Shown here in pieces: positions 1 through 6,924 of a DNA stretch of 17,421 nt (position 1 is the first letter of the stretch; each line of letters starts with the position of its first letter). The DNA lies in assembly GCA_913055925.1 (NCBI GenBank), contig CAJXLH010000017.1, positions 1 to 17,421 of the forward strand, given 5' to 3'. A program made the position numbers and the translations under genes. Source of the DNA: an uncultured Maritalea sp. GTDB lineage: Bacteria; Pseudomonadota; Alphaproteobacteria; Rhizobiales; Devosiaceae. Under the pieces are notes generated by a model. It was not told the origin of the DNA, did no database searches, and saw only the letters and a program-made list of their open reading frames with translations.

Positions 1-1030
1 TTTCCATATTGTCGGCCGCGTCTTTGTCGATCAGCGGACCAACCAACGCGTCTGACGTTAGTGGGTTGCCAATGGATACGCCTTGATAGGCCTTTTTAAG
101 CTGTGGTACGAGCTTGTCGTAAACATCAGCATGCACAAACAAACGACGTGTTGTGGTGCAACGCTGGCCGGCTGTGCCCATGGCCCCAAATGCAATCGCC
201 CGGACCGCCATGTCCAAATCTGCAGACGGGCAAACGATACCCGCATTGTTGCCACCGAGCTCAAGAATTGAACGAGCAAAGCGTTTTGCCAAACGCGGAC
301 CAACTTCACGACCCATGCGGGTTGAACCTGTAGCTGACACAAGTGCGACCTTGTTGTGATCAACCATCACTTCGCCGCCTTCGCGCTCAGCAACAAAGAT
401 TGTCGCAAGACCTTCCGGGGCATCGCCGAACTTTGCCAACGCACGTTCCATGATCGCCTGACACGCCATGGCTGTAAGCGGTGTTTTTTCTGATGGCTTC
501 CAGATGGTCGCGTTACCGCAGACAAGAGCCAAAGCCGCATTCCACGACCAAACAGCAACCGGGAAGTTGAACGCTGAAATGATGCCAACAACGCCAAGCG
601 GGTGCCATGTTTCCATCATGCGGTGCTCAGAGCGTTCTGTGGCGATGGTAAGACCGTAAAGTTGGCGGGAAAGACCAACAGCAAAATCGCAGATGTCGAT
701 CATTTCTTGGACTTCGCCCAAACCCTCAGACGGGATTTTGCCAGCTTCGATGCTCACCAAACGGCCAAGCTCTTCTTTGTTGGCGCGCAACTCTTCACCC
801 AACAAGCGCACCAACTCGCCGCGACGCGGCGCTGGCACTTTGCGCCAAGCTTTAAAGGCTTCGTGCGCTTTATCAATCTGCGCCGAAATCTCAGCCGTTG
901 AAGCGGTTTGAACATTGGCGATGTTTTCGCCAGTTGTTGGCGTGCGGACGGCTAGGTCCCCGCCTTCAAGCGCCGCTGCGTCAACCCCAAGTTTGGTCAA
1001 CAGCTCATGTGTTTGATCTTTAACGCTCAT
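1..1030 (-). CDS. amaB: ALDH7 family aldehyde dehydrogenase, probable L-piperidine-6-carboxylate / alpha-aminoadipate semialdehyde dehydrogenase (3' end outside window)
   Basis: NAD(P)-dependent cytosolic dehydrogenase that oxidises an aldehyde to its acid. In the ALDH7 family the usual substrate is alpha-aminoadipate semialdehyde (in equilibrium with piperideine-6-carboxylate), a late step of lysine breakdown. I translated 343 codons. They show the cofactor-binding segment with FNFPVAVWSWN (about residues 154-164) and WKPSEKTP, the general-base glutamate in LELGGNN (E257), and the nucleophilic cysteine in GTAGQRCTTTRR (C291). ELGGNN and GQRCTTTRR are typical of ALDH7. About 150-160 C-terminal residues of a roughly 500-residue enzyme lie beyond position 1. 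The ATG at 1028-1030 is preceded by GGAG eight bases upstream. A LysR regulator is divergent and 185 bp away, so it probably controls this gene. The family is firm. The exact substrate, and so the symbol, is inferred from family resemblance. Confidence 0.85.
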   Translation of the reverse strand, partial: MSVKDQTHELLTKLGVDAAALEGGDLAVRTPTTGENIANVQTASTAEISAQIDKAHEAFKAWRKVPAPRRGELVRLLGEELRANKEELGRLVSIEAGKIPSEGLGEVQEMIDICDFAVGLSRQLYGLTIATERSEHRMMETWHPLGVVGIISAFNFPVAVWSWNAALALVCGNATIWKPSEKTPLTAMACQAIMERALAKFGDAPEGLATIFVAEREGGEVMVDHNKVALVSATGSTRMGREVGPRLAKRFARSILELGGNNAGIVCPSADLDMAVRAIAFGAMGTAGQRCTTTRRLFVHADVYDKLVPQLKKAYQGVSIGNPLTSDALVGPLIDKDAADNME

Positions 1031-1055
1031 GGAAAAGCTCCAAATTTTTGCCGCG

Positions 1056-1075
1056 ATATTGTCTCGCGACGATAT
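1056..1075. promoter_or_regulatory. Candidate LysR operator: imperfect dyad in front of the ALDH7 gene
   Basis: The 20 bases here read almost the same on both strands: ATATTG at the left, CGATAT at the right, and TCTCGCGA in the middle, with 16 of 20 positions symmetric. The element also contains a T-N11-A spacing (T1057, A1069), the loose signature of LysR-type binding sites. It sits 26 bases upstream of the dehydrogenase start codon and 141 bases from the lysR start, in the only intergenic space they share. Assignment to this LysR protein is inferred from position and symmetry. Confidence 0.45.
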
Positions 1076-1215
1076 TAAAACGGAAACGACCGTGCAACGT
1101 TTTCATGGTGGGGCATTTGAACATCACACGGTCTTTTAAATTCGTATTTCTCATGATAAAGCAATGAAAAACGCCCAAGAAGCGAGTTTTTTGCATAAAT
1201 TGATGAGGAAAACTA

Positions 1216-2118
1216 ATGAACACCGGTCGACGCCATTTTCCATCCATCAACACGCTAAGCACATTTGAGTGCGCGGCGCGGCATCTCAATTTCACCCGGG
1301 CGGCGGAAGAGTTAAACCTCACTCAAAGCGCTATTTCACGCCAAATACGCGATCTTGAATTGCAATTGGGCGTAACGCTTTTTGAGCGGATAAGAAAACG
1401 GGTCGTACTAACTGATGCGGGCGCGCGGTTTTTGGTGGATGCGCGCTATTTGATTGAGCAAACCGAAGGGCTTGTCTATCGCACAATGGCGTCTGCAAAG
1501 GCAGATGCGACCTTGTCTGTCGCCACACTGCCTACCTTTGGGTCGCACTGGTTGGCGCCGCGCCTGCCGCAATTTTTGGAAATGCACCCAAAACTTGCTG
1601 TGAATATTGAAAGCCGCTGGACGCCATTTTCGCTGCAAGAGCAGTTTTTTGACATTGCGGTGCATTTCGGACGACCAATTTGGGCTGGGGCGTCGTGCCA
1701 ACATTTGTGTGTAGAACAAATGCTGCCGGTGGCCGCGCCGGGCCTGATTGAGCGGCACAAAATTGAAAGCGCGCACAAGCTTGATGCTGCACCACTTTTG
1801 CATTTGCAAACCCGCCCTGCGGCGTGGCGTGATTGGTTTGAACAAAACCAAATTGAGATGAGCGACCCTTTTAGTGGCCACCGTTTCGATCAGTTTTCAA
1901 TGATTATTGAGGCTTGCGTGGCAGGTCTGGGCGTCGGACTTTTGCCGCTCTATTTGATCGAGCCACAAATTGCCAATGAACGATTGCAGATTATCGATGA
2001 CCGCCCGCTGCAAACCGAAGACAGCTATTTTATCGCCATCCCCGATGATAAGGCGGAAAAGCTTGGTGTGATTGAATTTGCGAAGTGGCTGAAGAGCCAG
2101 ATTGGTCAGCGCGCATGA
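1216..2118 (+). CDS. LysR family transcriptional regulator (GcvA-like)
   Basis: A 300-residue DNA-binding regulator, the usual length for LysR proteins. The N-terminal winged helix-turn-helix (about residues 10-68) carries the family pattern: AARHLNFTRAAEELNLTQSA, then ISRQIRDLE and LGVTLFER. The rest is a periplasmic-binding-protein-like effector domain (about 95-295), including VAGLGVGLLPLYLI near the C-terminus, a segment typical of the GcvA-type subgroup. The start is supported by AGGA about six bases upstream of the ATG. It is divergent from the ALDH7 dehydrogenase, the standard LysR arrangement with its target, so I infer that it controls that gene in response to a lysine-catabolism intermediate. 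The effector is not visible from sequence. Autoregulation through the shared 185-bp gap is likely. Confidence 0.9.
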   Translation: MNTGRRHFPSINTLSTFECAARHLNFTRAAEELNLTQSAISRQIRDLELQLGVTLFERIRKRVVLTDAGARFLVDARYLIEQTEGLVYRTMASAKADATLSVATLPTFGSHWLAPRLPQFLEMHPKLAVNIESRWTPFSLQEQFFDIAVHFGRPIWAGASCQHLCVEQMLPVAAPGLIERHKIESAHKLDAAPLLHLQTRPAAWRDWFEQNQIEMSDPFSGHRFDQFSMIIEACVAGLGVGLLPLYLIEPQIANERLQIIDDRPLQTEDSYFIAIPDDKAEKLGVIEFAKWLKSQIGQRA

Positions 2119-2128
2119 CGCGCCGACC
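2104..2128 (+). terminator. GC-rich hairpin spanning the lysR stop codon
   Basis: GGTCAGCGCG and CGCGCCGACC form a 10-bp stem with one mismatch around the five-base loop CATGA, which contains the lysR stop codon. The stem is very stable and lies in the 30-bp gap between convergent genes, so it could end transcription from either side. It lacks a long T tract (only TT follows), so Rho-independent function is uncertain. Confidence 0.4.
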
Positions 2129-2148
2129 TTAGCGCTCACACACTAATC

Positions 2149-2517
2149 TCAATCGAAATAAATCTCGTTGTCGCCGAGATAAACATTGGTGGCTTGGCAA
2201 ATATCGATGGAAATTGGCTCATCCATCACTTCAGATCCATCTGCACCTAGCCAGCCGACCTGAAAGAGCTGATCGCACGCCCCTGTTTGCGCGAAAAACT
2301 CGGCGTTTACGGTTTGGCCCGGCGTCATTTGTTCGCCGAGCCAATTGGTGCTCCAGCCATTGCCATCATTTGTGTAAAACCCAACCACAACATTACCCTC
2401 AGTCATATTGTGCAGGGTAAACGCCCCTCCTGCGCCTGATTGAGCCATTGCACTATTGGCAAATAGCGCCCCGAGCATCAGACCCATTGCAGCGATTAGC
2501 CGAATTGTCTTGTTCAT
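2149..2517 (-). CDS. Small secreted protein of unknown function (122 aa)
   Basis: The start has a strong ribosome site (GGGAGGA, about seven bases upstream). Residues 1-25 are a clear Sec signal peptide: Lys/Arg near the start, a hydrophobic core, and the cleavage motif ANSAMA before Q26, giving a mature protein of about 97 residues in the periplasm or outside. The mature part is acidic and rich in aromatic residues. It contains FTLHNMTEGNVVVGFYTN, then WSTNWLGEQMTPGQTV, and two cysteines (C81, C107) that probably form a disulfide. The plan (opening beta strand, W..xWLG, xLxPG, then Cys and xDxC near the end) resembles small alphaproteobacterial secreted beta-sandwich proteins of unknown role. 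I do not recognise a named family. It converges with lysR and is probably monocistronic. Confidence 0.8.
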   Translation of the reverse strand: MNKTIRLIAAMGLMLGALFANSAMAQSGAGGAFTLHNMTEGNVVVGFYTNDGNGWSTNWLGEQMTPGQTVNAEFFAQTGACDQLFQVGWLGADGSEVMDEPISIDICQATNVYLGDNEIYFD

Positions 2518-2619
2518 GCTTGTTCCTCCCTAAGCCAGAAGAGAGTACGCAAAAACAACTATTCTCACAAGCCCCTGAAAAATGTGCGTTTTTTGACCAA
2601 ATGGTCCAGTGACAGCGGC

Positions 2620-3105
2620 TTAGCGGCGGTTCAAGTGTTTTTCCATCACCACATAGGTTGGGGCGTCGAACCCTTTATGTGTGCCATGGCCGACAAGCTG
2701 GAATCCGCATTTTTGAAATGCGGTTTGATTTTCAATCAGTTCAATGCGGGTGAACAGTTTGAGCCGTGATAAATTGTGCTGCTTTGCCACTTGTTCGGCA
2801 AAGGACAGCAGGTGCTTTCCAACACCCTTGCCTTGAACGGCGTTGGCAACAGCCAGCTTGCCCACATAAAGATGATCAATTTCTGGTTTCGCAAAAAGAC
2901 ACCCCAATATGCGTTCGCCGTCTTTTGCGAGTATCAGCGTTTCTTCGTCGGCCTTGGCCTTCAACCCGTCAACGTTCAAGCGATGCATTGAGGTTGGCGG
3001 ATTAACGCGTTGATCCATATAGGCATAGGCCTGGGTCAAAAGCGTGTGAAGCCGTTTCCACTCATCGAAGTTCGGCGGCGCAATGCCCACTGTCAGTTTA
3101 GACAT
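2620..3105 (-). CDS. GNAT family N-acetyltransferase
   Basis: A 161-residue acetyl-CoA-dependent acyltransferase of the GNAT fold. The acetyl-CoA pyrophosphate-binding loop is QGKGVGKHLL (residues 91-100), following the beta-4 strand LYVGKLAVANAV. The C-terminal ENQTAFQKCGFQLVGHG pattern (about 124-140) is also typical. Substrate (small molecule or protein amine) cannot be told. An upstream in-frame ATG at 3160-3162 would add 19 residues lying wholly inside the preceding gene in another frame. I chose the ATG at 3103-3105 because it overlaps the luxR-type stop codon by eight bases (ATGTCTAA), which fits translational coupling, and because the fold begins right after it. It is therefore co-transcribed with the PAS-LuxR regulator. 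Confidence 0.85.
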   Translation of the reverse strand: MSKLTVGIAPPNFDEWKRLHTLLTQAYAYMDQRVNPPTSMHRLNVDGLKAKADEETLILAKDGERILGCLFAKPEIDHLYVGKLAVANAVQGKGVGKHLLSFAEQVAKQHNLSRLKLFTRIELIENQTAFQKCGFQLVGHGTHKGFDAPTYVVMEKHLNRR

Positions 3106-3685
3106 TTGAGGTGCCGTGATTTGAAAACCACGCGATGAGTTCGGCGCTGTTTTTGACCCCAATCGCTTTCATGGTGCGTGCCCGATGCGCTTCGATGGTG
3201 CGCTTGGACAATCCAAGTTCTTTGGCGATGGATTGGTTGGTTTTACCTTGCGCCACCAACGCGATGATTTGTTTTTGGCGATCCGTCAGCACTTCGGCGC
3301 TGGCGCGCAGGGGCCGGTTTAAAGGCTCGAAGCAATAAATGGCGCGCGCAAAAGGGTCACCCTCGCTCATGGAACGGCCACGAACTTTGCACCAAAACTC
3401 GCTATTGTCTGCCCGCCGCATGATGCGTTCATCATAATAGGTTACGCCGCCCGCGAAATTGGACTTCCACATTTCGCCAGTACGGACAAAATCATTGAAG
3501 TTGGGGTACAGTAAATGAAAGCTCGTATTCGCCAGCTCGTCCGGCGAATAGCCAAATTGAGCCGCAAATTCGCCATTGCATTCCTTGATGATCCGATGCT
3601 CAGCAATAACCAGCGGCACAGGCATTTCTGCTAGTGAGAATTGGAGATTTAGCGCGGATGGTGATGCATGATCAACTGAAGTCAT
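3098..3685 (-). CDS. PAS domain / LuxR-type helix-turn-helix transcriptional regulator
   Basis: A 195-residue regulator. Residues about 15-122 form a PAS-like sensory domain (PVPLVIAEHRIIKECNGEFA, FGYSPDEL, then FWCKVRGRSM). Residues about 131-190 form a LuxR/FixJ DNA-binding domain with LTDRQKQIIALVAQGKTNQS and KELGLSKRTIEAHRAR, the recognition helix. No receiver domain is present, so it senses a ligand or partner through PAS rather than by phosphorylation. It is divergent from the thiolase and acetoacetyl-CoA synthetase genes across 88 bp, which makes it the likely regulator of acetoacetate use (inference). A GNAT gene overlaps its stop. There is no Shine-Dalgarno sequence before the ATG, while a promoter fits with its start point at the A of the ATG, suggesting a leaderless message. 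An internal Met at residue 21 also lacks a ribosome site. Confidence 0.88.
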   Translation of the reverse strand: MTSVDHASPSALNLQFSLAEMPVPLVIAEHRIIKECNGEFAAQFGYSPDELANTSFHLLYPNFNDFVRTGEMWKSNFAGGVTYYDERIMRRADNSEFWCKVRGRSMSEGDPFARAIYCFEPLNRPLRASAEVLTDRQKQIIALVAQGKTNQSIAKELGLSKRTIEAHRARTMKAIGVKNSAELIAWFSNHGTSNV

Positions 3686-3691
3686 TGCGTA

Positions 3692-3721
3692 TAAATACGA
3701 CTAAACAAACCCAAGTGACAA
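3692..3721 (-). promoter_or_regulatory. Predicted promoter for the PAS-LuxR gene, placed for a leaderless transcript
   Basis: On the minus strand TTGTCA (3716-3721, five of six matches to a -35) is followed after 18 bases by TATTTA (3692-3697, four of six to a -10). Seven bases beyond the -10 is position 3685, the A of the start codon. The -10 lies inside a perfect palindrome CGTAT-AA-ATACG (3688-3699), which a regulator bound there would cover. Confidence 0.4.
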
Positions 3722-3773
3722 GCCTTACCTTTTCGCTCGATTAACGGGTTGGACCCATTGGGAGCGCATCAAT

Positions 3774-4952
3774 ATGAGCATTCAAGATATCGTCATCCTT
3801 AGCGCAAAGCGCACGGCCATTGGCACATTGACCGGCAGCTTGTCGGGTTTTAGCGCGGCGGAATTGGGCACAATTGCCGTTGAAGCCAGCCTTGAAAGCG
3901 CTGGTGTTTCGGAGAGCCAAATTGATGAAGTGCTAATGGGACAGGTGCTCACCGGTGGCGCGGGCATGAACCCAGCGCGCCAGGCGGCCCGCAATGCCGG
4001 ATTGCCAGATGCCACACCCGCCGCCACCATCAATCAGGTTTGCGGTTCTGGTATGCGCGCGCTAATGCTCGGCACCCAGCAAATTCAAACAAATGTCGCG
4101 CAATATGTTGTTGCAGGCGGTCAAGAAAGCATGACCAACGCACCCCATGTGGCACCTTTGCGCCAGGGCAAAAAAGCCGGCGATATCGGTTTTATCGACT
4201 CCATGATGTTTGATGCCCTAACAGATGCGTTTTTTGGTTATCCGATGGGCACAACCGCCGAGAATGTGGCCAAAAAGTTTGAGATTAGCCGTGAAGCGCA
4301 GGACGAATTTTCGCTTGCCTCTCACCAAAAGGCAATCGAAGCACGGGATAGCGGTTTCTTTGAAGAAGAGATCGTGCCCATCACGATTAAAACCCGTAAA
4401 ACCGAGTTTACATTTGATGCGGATGAAGGGGTGCGTGGCGATACGACCATAGAAAAAATGGCGCGTCTGCGCCCAACCTTTGATGAAGCGGGAAGCGTTA
4501 CCGCAGCAAATGCGTCGGGCATCAATGATGGCGCTGCGGCACTGGTTTTGGCGAACAAACAGGTCGCAGACGGTGATGGCTATGAAGCACTTGCTCATAT
4601 CCGCGCTTATGCCCATACAGGTCTTGATCCTGCCTTTATGGGCCTTGGCCCAATCTCCGCGACACAATTGGTCGCCAAGCGCGCAGGCTGGGACTTGTCG
4701 CAGGTGGACCTTTTTGAGTTCAATGAAGCATTTGCCGCGCAGAGCTTAGCGGTGGTTGATCAGCTACAAATCGATCCGGCAAAGGTCAATGTGAATGGTG
4801 GCGCCATCGCCTTGGGGCACCCAGTGGGCATGTCGGGCGCACGGGTTGTGGGCACCTTGGTCAATGCGCTGCGCAAACGCGGCGGTGGCAAAGGCATCGC
4901 CAGCTTGTGCATTGGCGGCGGCATGGGTATTGCTATGGCCATAGAAGCGTAA
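3774..4952 (+). CDS. Acetyl-CoA C-acetyltransferase (thiolase, class II biosynthetic/acetoacetyl type)
   Basis: Interconverts acetoacetyl-CoA plus CoA with two acetyl-CoA in the cytosol. The 392-residue length is standard. All catalytic residues are present: the acylated cysteine C90 in NQVCGSGMRAL, H349 in ALGHPVGMSGAR, and the second cysteine C379 in LCIGGGMGIA. NEAFAAQ is also conserved. The start is supported by GGAG at 3761-3764. The acetoacetyl-CoA synthetase gene begins 19 bases after its stop, so both are surely on one transcript. That pairing points to thiolysis of acetoacetyl-CoA (acetoacetate or PHB degradation) rather than PHB synthesis. atoB or phaA/phbA would both be defensible names, and sequence alone cannot separate them. 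The divergent PAS-LuxR protein is the likely local regulator. Confidence 0.95.
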   Translation: MSIQDIVILSAKRTAIGTLTGSLSGFSAAELGTIAVEASLESAGVSESQIDEVLMGQVLTGGAGMNPARQAARNAGLPDATPAATINQVCGSGMRALMLGTQQIQTNVAQYVVAGGQESMTNAPHVAPLRQGKKAGDIGFIDSMMFDALTDAFFGYPMGTTAENVAKKFEISREAQDEFSLASHQKAIEARDSGFFEEEIVPITIKTRKTEFTFDADEGVRGDTTIEKMARLRPTFDEAGSVTAANASGINDGAAALVLANKQVADGDGYEALAHIRAYAHTGLDPAFMGLGPISATQLVAKRAGWDLSQVDLFEFNEAFAAQSLAVVDQLQIDPAKVNVNGGAIALGHPVGMSGARVVGTLVNALRKRGGGKGIASLCIGGGMGIAMAIEA

Positions 4953-4971
4953 ACGCTCAGGGTAGGGGAAA

Positions 4972-6915
4972 ATGGATAATCCAGTTTTGTGGACACCGTC
5001 AAAAGAACGGATTGAAGCCAGCAATCTTTATCGATTTATCGATAAGACAGGCGACGCGCATGGCGTGGCGCCGACCGATTATGATGGCTTCTTAAAGTGG
5101 TCGATAGAAAAACCCGACGCGTTTTACGCCGCACTTTGGGATGAGTTGGGCATAATTGGCGAGCGCGGGAACGCTGCTGTCGCTAATGCTGATGATATTC
5201 GTCGGGTTCAGTTTTTCCCTGAAGCGAAGCTCAACTATGCAGAGAACGCGCTTAAAGAACCAGACAGTCGCCCAGCCATCATTGCGCACCGTGATGATGG
5301 AACACGTCGCTGTGTTTCTCGTCGCGAACTATATGAATTGGTGGCTAAAACGGCCGCTGGCTTAAAAGCCGCAGGCGTCGGTGTCGGTGACCGTGTGGGT
5401 GCGATTGTAACCAACGATATTGAAGCGATTACGTGTTATTTGGCCACATCGGCTGTGGGTGCAATATGGGCGTCATGCTCCCCTGATTTCGGGCCAGCGG
5501 GTGCAACTGACCGACTGGCACAAATCGACCCTAAAGTATTGATAGCGGTGCCGCATTATTCTTACGCGGGCAAACATATCGATGTTTCCCCATCCATCAA
5601 TGCGGTGCTTGATGCCGCCAATATCAAAAAGCTCATTTTGACCGAGCGTCCGGAGGCCGACGTTTCTTTTGCCAGTGAATATGAGGTTTTTGCGGACTGG
5701 ACCGAAAATTACGCGGGACAGGAACTGCAATTTGAGCGATTGCCGCTTGATGCACCGATGGCAATTTTGTTTTCATCTGGCACCACCGGTAAACCCAAAT
5801 GCATCATGCACAAGGGCGGTGGTTTGCTGATCAAGCACCTCACCGAAATTGTGATGCACACGGACATCAAACCGGGGGACAAGTTTTTCTATTACACCAC
5901 CTGCGGGTGGATGATGTGGAACTGGCTCGTTTCGGGTTTGGCTGCAGGCGCAACATTGGTCACGTTTGACGGCAACCCGTTCTATCCAAAACCAAAGCGC
6001 CTGATCGATTTGATCGATGATGAGCAGCTCAATATTTTCGGCACTTCAGCCAAATATATTGATGCGCTGAGCAACTTTGAGGTGAAGCCGGGTGAAAGCC
6101 ATGAGCTTTCAAGCCTGAAAACTGTGCTTTCAACGGGCTCACCATTGCTGCCGGAAAGCTTTGACTATGTCTATGAAAGCTGGAAACAGGATTTAGCGCT
6201 TGCGTCCATTTCGGGTGGCACCGACATTTGCGGCTGCTTTATGGGCGGCGTACCGATCAAGCCAGTTGTGAAGTCCGAACTTCAGGGTGCGCAGCTTGGT
6301 ATGGATCTGGATACGCTGGATGATGAGGGCAATTCTGTTGCAGGTGTGCCCGGCGAATTTGTTTGTAAAAACGCCCACCCATCTATGCCGGTTGGCTTTT
6401 GGGGCGATGAAGGTGGCGCACGCTACAAAGCGGCCTATTTTGAGCGGTTTGACAATATGTGGGCCCATGGCGATTTTGTCGAAAAGCGCCCGAATGGCGG
6501 ATATGTTATCCATGGTCGCTCGGATGCAACTTTGAACCCAGGCGGCGTGCGCATCGGCACAGCGGAGATCTACCGACAGGTTGAAACGATTTCCGAGATT
6601 GAAGAAGCGATTGCCGTCGGGCAGGACTGGCAAGGCGATCAGCGTGTGATTTTGTTCGTTCGGACCAAAGATGATGCGCCTTTGGGCGACGATTTGATCA
6701 AGCAAATCAAAACCCGCATTCGCACGGGTGCAACGCCGCGCCATGTGCCGGCGAAGGTCATCAAAGTGGACGACATTCCGCGCACGCGTTCTGGCAAAAT
6801 CTCAGAAATTGCTGTGCGTGATGTGATCCATGGCCGCGCGATCAAAAATACAACCGCGCTGGCCAATGCTGAATGTCTTGAAGGCTATAAGGAGTTGGCC
6901 GAGCTGAAAAGCTAG
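4972..6915 (+). CDS. Acetoacetyl-CoA synthetase (acetoacetate-CoA ligase)
   Basis: Activates acetoacetate with ATP and CoA to acetoacetyl-CoA, AMP and pyrophosphate, feeding the thiolase encoded just upstream. The 647-residue length matches the family. It is an ANL adenylating enzyme. The N-terminal ACAS-type segment includes FFPEAKLNYAENAL; the ATP/phosphate loop is LFSSGTTGKPK (266-276); GGTDICGCFMGG lies near 415; the hinge region GRSDATLNPGGVRIGTAEIY is near 514-533; and the catalytic lysine is K609 in RTRSGKISE. The motif order and the GGTDICGCF signature fit acetoacetyl- rather than acetyl-CoA synthetase. GGGG lies about seven bases before the ATG. The Sinorhizobium counterpart is called acsA2. 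It ends nine bases from the convergent M24 peptidase gene, with no obvious terminator between. Confidence 0.95.
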   Translation: MDNPVLWTPSKERIEASNLYRFIDKTGDAHGVAPTDYDGFLKWSIEKPDAFYAALWDELGIIGERGNAAVANADDIRRVQFFPEAKLNYAENALKEPDSRPAIIAHRDDGTRRCVSRRELYELVAKTAAGLKAAGVGVGDRVGAIVTNDIEAITCYLATSAVGAIWASCSPDFGPAGATDRLAQIDPKVLIAVPHYSYAGKHIDVSPSINAVLDAANIKKLILTERPEADVSFASEYEVFADWTENYAGQELQFERLPLDAPMAILFSSGTTGKPKCIMHKGGGLLIKHLTEIVMHTDIKPGDKFFYYTTCGWMMWNWLVSGLAAGATLVTFDGNPFYPKPKRLIDLIDDEQLNIFGTSAKYIDALSNFEVKPGESHELSSLKTVLSTGSPLLPESFDYVYESWKQDLALASISGGTDICGCFMGGVPIKPVVKSELQGAQLGMDLDTLDDEGNSVAGVPGEFVCKNAHPSMPVGFWGDEGGARYKAAYFERFDNMWAHGDFVEKRPNGGYVIHGRSDATLNPGGVRIGTAEIYRQVETISEIEEAIAVGQDWQGDQRVILFVRTKDDAPLGDDLIKQIKTRIRTGATPRHVPAKVIKVDDIPRTRSGKISEIAVRDVIHGRAIKNTTALANAECLEGYKELAELKS

Positions 6916-6924
6916 GCCATTTCC

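Noticed and set aside
1077..1103. AAAACG and CGTTTT inverted arms in the ALDH7-lysR gap
   Set aside because: Arms are six bases with a 15-base loop, which is expected by chance in AT-rich intergenic DNA. The dyad at 1056-1075 is much stronger.
1408..1881. A 157-codon open frame on the minus strand opposite lysR
   Set aside because: It lies wholly inside the lysR coding region, its product is rich in Arg, Pro and His with no recognisable domain, and no ribosome site was evident. It is a shadow of the real gene.
2584..2610. GACC-AAAT-GGTC hairpin after the GNAT gene as a terminator
   Set aside because: The stem is short and is followed on the transcribed (minus) strand by A residues, not T, so it does not fit an intrinsic terminator.
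4218..4667. A 149-codon open frame on the minus strand opposite the thiolase
   Set aside because: The thiolase has all its catalytic residues and covers this stretch entirely. The antisense product has no family resemblance.
6193..6744. A 183-codon open frame on the minus strand opposite acetoacetyl-CoA synthetase
   Set aside because: It is embedded in a well-conserved synthetase region; the predicted protein shows no motif or signal and is best explained by codon bias.
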